Assembly (NCBI GenBank): GCA_937921035.1
Contig: CALEUL010000045.1
Coordinates: 15,432-79,431 of the forward strand
Reading direction: 5' to 3'
Length of the DNA stretch: 64,000 nucleotides
DNA from: an uncultured Porphyromonadaceae bacterium
GTDB lineage: Bacteria > Bacteroidota > Bacteroidia > Bacteroidales > Muribaculaceae
The position numbers were made by a program, and so were the translations under genes. Position 1 is the stretch's first letter. Each line of letters begins with the position of its first letter. The notes beneath the pieces were generated by a model. That model was not told the origin of the DNA. It did not search any database and was given only the letters and a program-made list of their open reading frames with translations. This document shows positions 50,931 to 60,058 of the stretch, one piece after another.

Positions 50931-51722
50931 GTGAGGCTTCCGGTTATAATACTTTGTGCGTTCATACCCACGGCGTGTGCCGCTTATGGGTATGAGTCGC
51001 GCTTATGGCCGGACACAATATACGTGTACGACCGGGAGAACGTCGACGTCGATTCTCTCGGTCGTACATATATCGTTCTTGAAGGCGACACAATCCATAC
51101 ATCGTTTATTCCGCGTGCCGATTTCATCCATTCCGGACCCCTGAAAGATGAGGACTTCCGAGAGATAGCAAAAGAACTCGACATCGAGACAGCTGCCATA
51201 AAAGCCGTAGTAGATATCGAGACCGGCAAGACACGTCGCGGTCTAAACGCACCCGATTTCCCCGTAATAAACTTCGATCAGGCCCTGTTCCGCCGTGCCG
51301 CCGCGCGCAGGGGCATCAGTCTGGCAAAGCATTCGTCATCAGAAGCCCTCAAATCCGTTAACATCCGCAAGTACGGCTCTCAGCAAAAGGCGCAGAAAGC
51401 GCGTCTGGATGCCGCCATGCTCATAGATTCCGTTGCCGCAATGGAAAGCACGTTCTGGGGAATGTTCCAGATCGGCGGATTCAACTGGGAACTGTCCGGT
51501 GCCGCATCACGCCAGGAATTCATTGAGCTCATGGGACGTTCCGAGTACGACCAGCTGCGTTTGTTCGCAAACTACGTACGCAACACAGGTCTGCTCAAAT
51601 ACCTCAAAACCAAGAACTGGGCCGCTTTCGCCCGCGTATACAACGGCCCCTCCTACGCCTCCCGAGGCTACCACACACGCCTCGCCGCAGCTTACCGCCG
51701 CCACAAAAAAGAGGATAAGTAG
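50931..51722 (+). CDS. N-acetylmuramidase-like peptidoglycan hydrolase
   Basis: The 263-residue protein starts at GTG 50931 with a signal peptide (MRLPVIILCAFIPTACAAYG). The C-terminal 170 residues match the N-acetylmuramidase domain (DUF3380 type): AAIKAVVDIETGK carries the catalytic-type Glu, and FWGMFQIGGFNWELSGA and QLRLFANYVRNTGLLKYL follow, then FARVYNGPSYASRGYHTRLAAAYRR. It should cut the glycan backbone of peptidoglycan in the periplasm. It follows pepD by 4 bases. A role in cell-wall recycling or growth is inferred. Confidence 0.82.
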   Translation: MRLPVIILCAFIPTACAAYGYESRLWPDTIYVYDRENVDVDSLGRTYIVLEGDTIHTSFIPRADFIHSGPLKDEDFREIAKELDIETAAIKAVVDIETGKTRRGLNAPDFPVINFDQALFRRAAARRGISLAKHSSSEALKSVNIRKYGSQQKAQKARLDAAMLIDSVAAMESTFWGMFQIGGFNWELSGAASRQEFIELMGRSEYDQLRLFANYVRNTGLLKYLKTKNWAAFARVYNGPSYASRGYHTRLAAAYRRHKKEDK

Positions 51723-51824
51723 CATTCCCGTCATTGGGCAGACACACCTTAAAATCCAAAGTTCCCATCCCTCTCCACTAATAGTCAGCCTCTCCTCACT
51801 TCACCCTGCACCCTCCACTTATAT

Positions 51825-51855
51825 TTTGCATTCCCGCGGATTTTTAGTAATTTTG
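51825..51855 (+). promoter_or_regulatory. Promoter of lepA
   Basis: TTTG at 51825-51828, 19 bases, TAATTTTG at 51848-51855. Confidence 0.78.
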
Positions 51856-51872
51856 CGCTAAATATACGCTGA

Positions 51873-53660
51873 ATGAAAAATATACGCAACTTCTGCATTA
51901 TCGCTCACATCGACCACGGTAAATCAACCTTGGCCGATCGCCTGCTCGAGTTTACCAACACCGTGGCTGCCAAGGATATGGAAGCTCAGGTGCTCGACGA
52001 TATGGACCTCGAGCGCGAACGCGGCATCACTATAAAAAGCCACGCTATCCAGATGGATTACGAGCTCGACGGCGAACATTATGTGCTTAACCTTATCGAC
52101 ACGCCGGGGCACGTCGACTTCTCATACGAAGTTTCCCGCTCCATTGCGGCGTGCGAGGGAGCGCTCCTTATTGTAGATGCTTCGCAAGGTGTTCAGGCTC
52201 AGACGATTTCCAATCTGTATATGGCTATCGACAACGATCTGGAAATAATTCCGGTCATCAATAAGGTAGACCTTGATTCCGCAAAGCCCGAAGAGGTGGA
52301 GGACGAGATTATAGACCTGCTCGGTTGCGACCGCAGCGAGATTATACGTGCCAGCGGAAAAACCGGCGCCGGAGTCCCTGACATCCTGAGAGCTGTAGTA
52401 GAGCGCATTCCCGCGCCAAAAGGCGACCCCGACGCTCCGCTGCAGGCGCTGATTTTCGACTCGGTATTCAACCCGTTTCGCGGTATCATCGCATATTATA
52501 AGATAGTGAACGGTACCATCCGGTCTGGTGATTTCGTTAAATTCGTCTCCACAGGCAAGGAATATCATGCCGACGAAATAGGTGTGCTCAAACTGGACAT
52601 GTCGCCCCGCAAGGAACTGTCTGCCGGTAATGTCGGCTATATCATCTCCGGAATCAAGACCAGCCGCGAGGTGCGTGTAGGCGATACCATCACACATGTT
52701 AACCGTCCCTGCGAAGATGCCATCGACGGCTTCGAGGAAGTGAAACCTATGGTGTTCGCCGGTGTATACCCCATTGAGACCGAGGATTTCGAGAACCTCC
52801 GTTCTTCGCTGGAGAAATTGCAGCTCAACGATGCTTCGCTCACTTTCACGCCAGAATCGTCCGCGGCTTTGGGTTTCGGCTTCCGCTGCGGCTTCCTCGG
52901 ACTTCTGCACATGGAAATTGTGCAGGAACGCCTTGGTCGAGAGTTCGACATGGATGTTATCACGACTGTTCCCAACGTAAGCTACCGCGTATACGACAAA
53001 CGCGGCGACATGACCGAGGTTCACAACCCATCCGGCCTTCCCGATCCCACGCTCATAAGCTATATCGAGGAACCGTATATCCGTGCCACCATAATCACTG
53101 TGGCTGAGTTCATTGGTCCCATCATGACCCTCTGCCTCGGCAAACGCGGCGAACTTGTCAAGCAGGAGTACATCTCCGGCAACCGCATGGAACTCACTTT
53201 TGATCTCCCTCTCGGCGAGATCGTTATCGACTTCTACGATAAGCTCAAGAGCATATCCAAAGGCTATGCTTCCTTCGACTATCACATCCACGACTATCGC
53301 GAGAGCCGTCTGGTGAAACTCGATATCCTGCTCAACGGCGAGAGCGTCGACGCACTTTCGACCCTTACCCATGCCGACAATGCCGTAACCTTCGGCCGCC
53401 GTATGTGCGAGAAACTGAAGGAACTCATCCCGCGCCAGCAGTTCGATATCGCTATTCAGGCCGCCATAGGTGCGAAAATCATTGCCCGCGAAACCATAAA
53501 GGCCGTCCGCAAGGACGTTACCGCCAAATGCTACGGCGGCGATATCTCTCGTAAGCGAAAACTACTGGAGAAACAGAAGAAAGGCAAGAAGCGCATGAAG
53601 CAGATTGGTTCCGTAGAAGTGCCGCAGAAGGCTTTCCTGGCTGTACTCAAGCTCGATTAG
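51873..53660 (+). CDS. lepA: Elongation factor 4 (LepA)
   Basis: The 595-residue translational GTPase back-translocates ribosomes and affects initiation. The GTPase motifs are AHIDHGKSTLADRLL, RGITIKSHAI and DTPGHVDFSYEV, with NKVDLDSAKPE. The LepA-specific C-terminal domain ends KQIGSVEVPQKAFLAVLKLD. It has its own promoter. The FKBP genes downstream are separated by 62 bases with a GC hairpin. Confidence 0.98.
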   Translation: MKNIRNFCIIAHIDHGKSTLADRLLEFTNTVAAKDMEAQVLDDMDLERERGITIKSHAIQMDYELDGEHYVLNLIDTPGHVDFSYEVSRSIAACEGALLIVDASQGVQAQTISNLYMAIDNDLEIIPVINKVDLDSAKPEEVEDEIIDLLGCDRSEIIRASGKTGAGVPDILRAVVERIPAPKGDPDAPLQALIFDSVFNPFRGIIAYYKIVNGTIRSGDFVKFVSTGKEYHADEIGVLKLDMSPRKELSAGNVGYIISGIKTSREVRVGDTITHVNRPCEDAIDGFEEVKPMVFAGVYPIETEDFENLRSSLEKLQLNDASLTFTPESSAALGFGFRCGFLGLLHMEIVQERLGREFDMDVITTVPNVSYRVYDKRGDMTEVHNPSGLPDPTLISYIEEPYIRATIITVAEFIGPIMTLCLGKRGELVKQEYISGNRMELTFDLPLGEIVIDFYDKLKSISKGYASFDYHIHDYRESRLVKLDILLNGESVDALSTLTHADNAVTFGRRMCEKLKELIPRQQFDIAIQAAIGAKIIARETIKAVRKDVTAKCYGGDISRKRKLLEKQKKGKKRMKQIGSVEVPQKAFLAVLKLD

Positions 53661-53722
53661 AACACCGGCCGCCCCGGCGGCGTTATACCCTATAGACAAT
53701 AACATAACTAAACATACATTTT

Positions 53723-54349
53723 ATGGAACAGAACGAATTCGACCGTCTGAGCTATGCTCTCGGCCTAAGCATGGGCAACAATTTCCGTAGCTCCGGAATC
53801 GAGTCTATAAATGTGCAGGACTTCGCCGACGGCGTTGCCGCAGTTTTCTATGGCGACAAGCCTAAAATGAGCTACAATGACGCTAAAGCCGAAATCCAGA
53901 AATTCTTCACCGAACTTCAGGCAAAACAGCAGGAACAGGCGAAGGCTATGGCCGAAATAAACGCAAAGGCAGGCAAGGAATTCCTTGAGAGCAATGGCAA
54001 GCGCGCCGAAGTTTTCACAACCCCCTCTGGCCTCCAGTACGAGGTTCTCGCTGCCGGCGAAGGTGAATCGCCCAAGGCTACTGATAATGTAAAGGTCCAC
54101 TACACCGGCAAACTTATCGACGGTACCGTATTCGACTCCAGCGTCGAGCGAGGCGAACCGGCAACTTTCGGCGTTACTCAGGTTATTCCCGGATGGGTTG
54201 AAGCGCTACAGCTGATGAAACCCGGCGCAAAATGGCGTCTGTTCATCCCTTCGCAGCTCGCATACGGACCCAACGGTGCCGGCGGTGCCATCGGCCCGAA
54301 TCAGACTCTTATATTCGACGTCGAACTGCTCGAGGTAAATCCCAAATAA
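53723..54349 (+). CDS. FKBP-type peptidyl-prolyl isomerase (FklB-like)
   Basis: The 208-residue protein has an N-terminal FKBP_N dimerisation domain (residues 1-95, helical, Gln/Lys-rich) and a C-terminal FKBP domain with VKVHYTGKLIDGTVFDSS, ERGEPATFGV, VIPGWVEALQLM and LAYGPNGAGGAIGPN. No signal peptide is evident, so it is cytosolic unless exported otherwise. A second FKBP gene follows 24 bases later, so the two are probably a duplicated pair with different locations. Confidence 0.93.
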   Translation: MEQNEFDRLSYALGLSMGNNFRSSGIESINVQDFADGVAAVFYGDKPKMSYNDAKAEIQKFFTELQAKQQEQAKAMAEINAKAGKEFLESNGKRAEVFTTPSGLQYEVLAAGEGESPKATDNVKVHYTGKLIDGTVFDSSVERGEPATFGVTQVIPGWVEALQLMKPGAKWRLFIPSQLAYGPNGAGGAIGPNQTLIFDVELLEVNPK

Positions 54350-54373
54350 GACATTTGTATTAATCATTCAGAT

Positions 54374-55252
54374 ATGAAAAAAATTCTTTTCGGGGCCGCA
54401 GCGCTCCTGAGCATTGCCGCACTGTCGTCGTGCAACAGCGGTGAAAAAGGCAACTCTCTCAACGATTCCCTCTCCACCGCCTACGGCGAATATGTAGGCA
54501 CAATGCTTAATGTTGAATTCTCGCAGTACCCCAGCAGCATGGCTGTCGATAAAACTGTTTTCCTCTCGGGTCTGCAGAGCGCGGTAGCTTCCGATACAGC
54601 TCAGAGCCACATCGTGGGCATGCAGGTGGGCATGCAGCTCCTTGGCGAGATGCGTCAGCTTGAGAGCCAGGGTATAAAGCTCGACCGCAGCAAGGTTATA
54701 AACGCCTTCAAGAAAGCATTCAGCGACGATAGCGTTTCCACTGTGGCCTCCACAGAAGTTACTGCTCACTTCCGCGATCTCTATGCAAGGGCTCAGAAAG
54801 CCGCTCAGGAAGAAATGGACAAGCAGAAAGCCGAAGCTCCCGACGCTGTGCAGAATGGCGTGGTGGCAAAGCAGGCTGTAGAGGATCTCAAGGCTAAGAA
54901 TCCCGAAGCAAAGACAACCGAAAGCGGTCTTGCTTATGTTATCGAACAGCAGGGCGAAGGCGCTACTCCCGACGAGAACGCCACTGTTGTAGTAAACTAC
55001 ACAGGCAAGCACCTCAACGGCGAAGTTTTCGATTCCAGCATCGAGCGCGGCGAACCCGCTACATTCAATCTTCAGGGCGTTGTTCCCGGATTCCGCGAAG
55101 GCCTCATGCTGCTCGGCAAGGGTGGCAAAGCAACTCTCTATATTCCCGGCGAACTCGCGTATGGCATTAACGGTCAGCCTGCAGCAGGCATTGGCCCCAA
55201 CGAAATGCTCGTATTCGAGGTTGAGCTGGTAGACATCAATCCCGCAAAATAA
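54374..55252 (+). CDS. Lipid-anchored FKBP-type peptidyl-prolyl isomerase
   Basis: This 292-residue protein has a lipoprotein signal (IAALSSC, Cys about residue 22), an FKBP_N region and a C-terminal FKBP domain (VVVNYTGKHLNGEVFDSSIERG, GVVPGFREGLMLLGKG, ELAYGINGQPAAGIGPN). It should fold proteins in the periplasm. It follows the cytosolic-type FKBP gene closely. A strong terminator follows. Confidence 0.93.
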   Translation: MKKILFGAAALLSIAALSSCNSGEKGNSLNDSLSTAYGEYVGTMLNVEFSQYPSSMAVDKTVFLSGLQSAVASDTAQSHIVGMQVGMQLLGEMRQLESQGIKLDRSKVINAFKKAFSDDSVSTVASTEVTAHFRDLYARAQKAAQEEMDKQKAEAPDAVQNGVVAKQAVEDLKAKNPEAKTTESGLAYVIEQQGEGATPDENATVVVNYTGKHLNGEVFDSSIERGEPATFNLQGVVPGFREGLMLLGKGGKATLYIPGELAYGINGQPAAGIGPNEMLVFEVELVDINPAK

Positions 55253-55275
55253 GTAATATTTAGTAAACCGTCTAT

Positions 55276-55316
55276 TCCGCCCCGGACCGTCGCAACGCGC
55301 CGGGGCGGATTTTTTT
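55276..55316 (+). terminator. Intrinsic terminator of the FKBP pair
   Basis: A 10-bp GC stem TCCGCCCCGG/CCGGGGCGGA is followed by seven T. The next gene's ATG lies only 6 bases after the T-run. Confidence 0.9.
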
Positions 55317-55321
55317 CTGTA

Positions 55322-57523
55322 ATGAAAGACAATTCGCGCACTCCGGAGGCAAGGACTGCGGCTAAGAGTTTTGCAATCGCTCCGTTGCCCGGCCATTGGT
55401 CGGGTTCGGCGTTCTCGGTGGGCAGCCCCCGCTCGCGCCGCCAGTACACCGTGGTCTACCACGGCAACGGAAACGCCTTCAACAGCTGTCAGTGCCTCGA
55501 TTTCCGTACCGCCGGTCTCGGCACTTGCAGGCATATCGAGGCGGTAGGGCAGTGGCTCGCAGCAAACGGCCGCCCCGACGCTTCTCCGCTCCCGCGACGT
55601 ACCGTGCTCGACGTATGCTATGCCGCCGGTCGTCGGCTGCGGCTGCGCACCACACGTAACACGCCACGTGAGCTGGCTATAAACGCCCTGCGTTTTTTCG
55701 ACGATGATTCAATCGCCGTACCGGGCATGGTGGAGCAGCTGCCGACGTTCATCGAACAGTCGCAGAAAATCGACAGAAGCTTTCATTGCACAACCGATGC
55801 GCTCAATCTGATTCTTGAGGAGCGCGACCGCAATAGTCGCGCACGCCTGTGCGCGTCAATTTCCGATATTGACATCAACTCCCTCCTGTTCACTCGCCTG
55901 TACCCCTATCAGACCGAAGGAATTAGGTTCGCATTCACAGCCGGGCGCGCGCTCATAGCCGACGAGATGGGCCTTGGAAAGACTGTTCAGGCTATCGGCA
56001 CTGCCGAACTGTTCAGGCAACATAACATGGTATCGTCGGTGTTGGTGGTATGTCCCACTTCGCTTAAATATCAGTGGAAAAAAGAGATTGAGCGCTTTGC
56101 GCGTGCAGCCACAACGGTTATCGAAGGCGCCGCCAAACAGCGCCGCGACCTATACGCCGACCCTGCGTCATATAAAATAGTATCGTACCACACTCTTGCC
56201 AACGATATCAGAGCACTTGGCACACTGAATGTGGATATGCTCGTTCTGGACGAGGTGCAGCGCCTTAAAAACTGGACCGCACAGATTTCTCAGGCCGTGC
56301 GCCGCGTGGAATCGGACTATGCCGTGGTGCTCTCAGCCACTCCGCTGGAAAACGATATCGAGGAATTATACTCCGTAATGCAGTTCGTGGACCAGTATGC
56401 CCTCGGGCCGCAGCAACGAGCTGCTGACAATCCCGCCGCGAGGCTCAGGCACTGCATGCTGCGCCGCCGAAAGGCCGATGTGGCAGCGCAGATGCCACAT
56501 CGTACCGACACGGTGCTGTACGTGCCAATGACGCGCGAGCAGAAGGAGATTCACGACGATGCGCTTGCCACAGTCGCACGCCTGGTGCAGAAATGGCAGC
56601 GATACCATTTCCTATCCGAAAAAGACAGAAAACGCCTGCTGCTCCTTCTGGGCCGCATGCGCATGGTGTGCGATAATACTTATATTCTCGATCTCAAGAC
56701 CGACCACGGCACAAAAGTTGCCGAAACAGTGCAGCTGATAAGCTCCATGATAGGCAACGGCGACGAGAAGGCCGTTATATTCAGTCAGTGGGAACGCATG
56801 ACGCAGCTTGTGGCGCGTGCACTCGACGCCTCTGGTATCGGCTACGAATACCTCTGCGGAAACGTGCCGGCGCAGCGTCGCGCCGAGATGGAGAGCCGGT
56901 TCAACGGCGGTTCGTCGCGCGTATTCCTTTCCACAGACGCAAGCGCCGCGGGGCTGTGCCTGCAGCGAGCTTCGGTAATAATAAATCTCGATCTGCCCTG
57001 GAATCCCGCTGTACTTGAACAGCGTATCGGACGCGTATACCGCGACGGCGCCCAACGCAACATCCATGTTATCAGTCTTGTGGCAGCTGGTACCTTAGAG
57101 GAGCGGATGCAGGCCGCGCTGAAATTGAAACTTGATCTGTTCACCGGCATTATGGACGGTGGCAGCGACAGCATTACTCTGGACGACAGCACCCTTACAC
57201 GTCTGTCCGATGGCCTGTGCCAGATTCTTGAAGCTGACGTTACCGAGGCCGACACCGACGAGTCCGAGGAGGACTCCGTTTCTGTACACGAGACTGCGGA
57301 AACCGCTTCCGAGGCTGTCGAAGAAACGTCTGCCGCCGAACTTATCCATAGCGGAACGGAATTTCTCGGTAAACTCGCCGATACCTTACGTTCGCCGCAG
57401 GCAACGCAGAATCTTCTGGACACTATCGTGCACGTCTGTCCGGAAACAGGACGTAAGGAACTCCGCATACCTGTCAGCGACGATTTCCTCAGCATTGTAA
57501 AGAATTTTCTCAACCGTCTATAA
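55322..57523 (+). CDS. SWIM zinc-finger SNF2-type helicase
   Basis: The 733-residue protein has an N-terminal SWIM finger (C56, C58, C69, H71) and a SNF2 motor: Walker A DEMGLGKTVQ (D214-T221), box II DEVQ (D310-Q313; usually DEAQ/DEAH), SATPLEND, and C-terminal motifs FLSTDASAAGLCLQRAS and EQRIGRVYRDG. It probably moves along or remodels DNA in an ATP-dependent way. The start lies just after the previous terminator, so it may use an internal promoter or read-through. The gene ends 14 bases inside the convergent orphan gene. Confidence 0.88.
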   Translation: MKDNSRTPEARTAAKSFAIAPLPGHWSGSAFSVGSPRSRRQYTVVYHGNGNAFNSCQCLDFRTAGLGTCRHIEAVGQWLAANGRPDASPLPRRTVLDVCYAAGRRLRLRTTRNTPRELAINALRFFDDDSIAVPGMVEQLPTFIEQSQKIDRSFHCTTDALNLILEERDRNSRARLCASISDIDINSLLFTRLYPYQTEGIRFAFTAGRALIADEMGLGKTVQAIGTAELFRQHNMVSSVLVVCPTSLKYQWKKEIERFARAATTVIEGAAKQRRDLYADPASYKIVSYHTLANDIRALGTLNVDMLVLDEVQRLKNWTAQISQAVRRVESDYAVVLSATPLENDIEELYSVMQFVDQYALGPQQRAADNPAARLRHCMLRRRKADVAAQMPHRTDTVLYVPMTREQKEIHDDALATVARLVQKWQRYHFLSEKDRKRLLLLLGRMRMVCDNTYILDLKTDHGTKVAETVQLISSMIGNGDEKAVIFSQWERMTQLVARALDASGIGYEYLCGNVPAQRRAEMESRFNGGSSRVFLSTDASAAGLCLQRASVIINLDLPWNPAVLEQRIGRVYRDGAQRNIHVISLVAAGTLEERMQAALKLKLDLFTGIMDGGSDSITLDDSTLTRLSDGLCQILEADVTEADTDESEEDSVSVHETAETASEAVEETSAAELIHSGTEFLGKLADTLRSPQATQNLLDTIVHVCPETGRKELRIPVSDDFLSIVKNFLNRL

Positions 57524-59867
57524 CGGCCACATGTCCCTTTATGCGCAGGTCCGGCGACGCCGTGCCTGCAATGCGCACGCGCAATACCCTGAACGGTCTT
57601 GAAAGCACCCTCATCCGTACCGGACCAGCAACGCTTCCGCGTACGGCGAAGGTACGCACGTCCCAAGGCCTCATCGGCCCTGCATTAAGCCCTTCCACGC
57701 ATATGATGCCGTCGAATTCCGACGCCTGCATGTCGGCACGGACACTGCGCGCATTGCTATGCCCGTAGCCGCGGGGCACAATGGTGCGGCGTGCTTCAAT
57801 ATCGGTGCTGCTTCGCGTCTCGTGAACGAATAGGATCAGCCCTTCACTGTTCATCCCGAACAGTTCGCCCTCGGCCATGACAAGCCTGTCGGCGTCGAAA
57901 GTGTCGCGGGACGCCACAAATTTTGTCGTGCCGCCGTCAAACACTAAGGAAACATCGTTGCGGCGCATCGCTATCAGCTCGTCGTGCCCGGTGCTATAAC
58001 CCACGGCAAGATACTCCTCGCTGTTGTCGAGCACCGATATGGCGCCACGGGAATCGAAACGGATAATGCGCCCGGTCGGCGCTCCCGCTTCCGTTGCAAT
58101 AGCAAAGAAGCCGCCTTTGCCGTCGGTGCAGATACCGTCAGCCCGAGCTATACCGTTGTCGGCTATGACCTTTATCGAGACTCCCTTGAATTCTTTGGCA
58201 ACTGCCACCGACAGTATCTTCGACGCTGTCGCGGCGATGAAACGCGATCTTCCGAATTCCCACGACTGGTCCGAGCCAGTCGCTGCCAGTGCGGCGGTAA
58301 GCTCGCCCGGAATACGTGCCGTTATCTTTATATCTGTCGGGGCTTTCGCTTCGGCGATTGCGATCATGCTGGGTAGGTCAAGACGGCTCCCGCGGAACTG
58401 TGGCGCCGTCGCCTTTGCGACAGGTAAGTCGATGCTTTGCAGGCCCGGGGCTATGTAGTAGCTGAAACGCCCGCTTTCATCGGTGGTCAGCGGAAGGGTG
58501 ATGCTCCGCGATGTATTTCCTGCAAGCAGATTTATGGTTATTTCCACCGCGCCTGGCGAGGGATAGCAGATGATGGGTGTCAGGGCCGTGAATGCGCCGG
58601 TGCTTGCGCCCGAGTGGCGTGCTACGCCGCGCCCGTCGGCGAAACGCACAAATGCCGATGCCTCCCATGCTGTTTCTGTGCGTGTGCCGGCGGCGAAGCT
58701 CTCGGGCAGATATCCCTCGAACGGTAACGCGGCTATTCCACCCCACATACATGTCGATGCCCCTGCCGCCGAGATTCTTGCGCTGAACGAGTTGGGCATG
58801 GAGATATACGCCATATCGCGCGGCGTCGCCACGACTTTTTTATCAAGCCCGGCCAGAATGCGGTCTGCGTCCTGTTCGGGCGTCTCGGAGCATGGAACGT
58901 CGAAAGTGAACTCCTGCGCCCGATCGAAAGGGCTGTTCACGGTAGCGACAGGATTTTCCATGCTTTCGAGTCGAGCCAGAGCACGCGCAAGAATGCGCCG
59001 AGAGTTCCCTGCGAATGAACTTCCGAGGCCACGCTGACGGCCGGGCAGTGCTATTCGGGCAAACACATCGTTTGCCGACGCACGGCGTGCATACTGCACA
59101 GGGGCAGGCAAAGACGTGTCGAAAGGATGGAACACCGGCGTCATCATCACCTCTAAGCGCGCCACACGTTTTGCTGCCGCGGCATCGGCCGGCAGCGACA
59201 CTTTAAGGCGCCACGCAGCTGCCGTAAGCGAGTATTCGCTCACAGTATTCCCGTCAGGCAGATACAGCGGCACATAATCGGCGCACTGTGCTCCTCCCTC
59301 GGGGGCGAGAAGCATCGGCTGACCGGCAAAAATAGCGCGTCCGTCGGCGTCGAGCAGCCGGTATCGCGCCAGTGCGGGCTGTATGGCCACGCCTGTTGCG
59401 GCAGCGTTGGCGCACAGACGCCGGTAAGCCGTCGTAAGGTCGGCGCGCAAAGCTATCTCGTCGGAGTTTTTCAGCGGTCCCGACGAATAGTTTGCGGAAA
59501 GTTGCCGTGCCGGCACGGTAATGGTGAGTGATGTCTCCTTCTGCGCAGACAGACCGACATCCGGAAAATCGTACTTCATGGGCTGTACGTTCAGATAATC
59601 GTCTTGCGCCGTTACCAGATAGGCCTGCGGCAGTGTCATAAAAATGAATTCCGAATCCGACAAGCGCGTAACACTCAGAATGGTTTTCCCCAGCCCGACG
59701 GCATTGTCCGGGTCGTTCAATGCAATCAAATCTCTCTTATAGGCCAATATAAGGCCGTTTATGCGTCCGACGGGCGTCCATCCGGCAAAGGCTCGGTCCA
59801 CAACCGGAGTACCAGCAGCCACCAGATTGTCATCAATTTTTCTCAAATTCCTGTATTCAATTTCCAT
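57510..59867 (-). CDS. Large orphan protein of unknown function
   Basis: The 785-residue protein starts at ATG 59867, because the -7 box TAACTTTG at 59883-59890 leaves the upstream in-frame Met codons out of the transcript. It has no signal peptide and no recognised domain. Residues about 590-680 show beta-propeller-like strands (GICTDGKGGFFAIATEAG, GRIIRFDSRGAISVL, YSTGHDELIAM), and the ends are Ala/Pro-rich strands. The amino acid make-up is rich in Ala and Arg. It is convergent with the SNF2 gene and divergent from the phospholipase gene. I cannot say what it does. Confidence 0.55.
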   Translation of the reverse strand: MEIEYRNLRKIDDNLVAAGTPVVDRAFAGWTPVGRINGLILAYKRDLIALNDPDNAVGLGKTILSVTRLSDSEFIFMTLPQAYLVTAQDDYLNVQPMKYDFPDVGLSAQKETSLTITVPARQLSANYSSGPLKNSDEIALRADLTTAYRRLCANAAATGVAIQPALARYRLLDADGRAIFAGQPMLLAPEGGAQCADYVPLYLPDGNTVSEYSLTAAAWRLKVSLPADAAAAKRVARLEVMMTPVFHPFDTSLPAPVQYARRASANDVFARIALPGRQRGLGSSFAGNSRRILARALARLESMENPVATVNSPFDRAQEFTFDVPCSETPEQDADRILAGLDKKVVATPRDMAYISMPNSFSARISAAGASTCMWGGIAALPFEGYLPESFAAGTRTETAWEASAFVRFADGRGVARHSGASTGAFTALTPIICYPSPGAVEITINLLAGNTSRSITLPLTTDESGRFSYYIAPGLQSIDLPVAKATAPQFRGSRLDLPSMIAIAEAKAPTDIKITARIPGELTAALAATGSDQSWEFGRSRFIAATASKILSVAVAKEFKGVSIKVIADNGIARADGICTDGKGGFFAIATEAGAPTGRIIRFDSRGAISVLDNSEEYLAVGYSTGHDELIAMRRNDVSLVFDGGTTKFVASRDTFDADRLVMAEGELFGMNSEGLILFVHETRSSTDIEARRTIVPRGYGHSNARSVRADMQASEFDGIICVEGLNAGPMRPWDVRTFAVRGSVAGPVRMRVLSRPFRVLRVRIAGTASPDLRIKGHVAVIDG

Positions 59868-59882
59868 ATCTGTATTTTTTTG

Positions 59883-59890
59883 CAAAGTTA
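59883..59890 (-). promoter_or_regulatory. -7 element of the orphan gene
   Basis: On the minus strand the sequence reads TAACTTTG, a perfect match, 16 bases before the chosen ATG. A -33 TTTG is not seen at the expected spacing. Confidence 0.55.
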
Positions 59891-60006
59891 CCGTCATCAT
59901 TTTCTTTACGTCGGCTGTTTGTCCGAGGCGTGCAAAACATACAATGGAGAGGAATGGTGTAAACGCCGCCAAAACTATCGAAAACGGTGCCAAACGGCGC
60001 AGGCGC

Positions 60007-60038
60007 CTTGCATATCTTGGCCGAATTGTATATTTTTG
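60007..60038 (+). promoter_or_regulatory. Promoter of the phospholipase gene
   Basis: TATTTTTG at 60031-60038 matches -7; CTTG at 60007-60010 is an imperfect -33, 20 bases upstream. Confidence 0.5.
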
Positions 60039-60058
60039 CACATCATTTGACTATTTAG

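Noticed and set aside
52122..53372. A 416-codon minus-strand ORF inside lepA.
   Set aside because: It is the mirror frame of a well-recognised gene and shows no motif.
59870..60041. N-terminal extension of the orphan gene to 60041.
   Set aside because: It crosses the -7 promoter box and the divergent phospholipase promoter, so it would not be transcribed in this frame.
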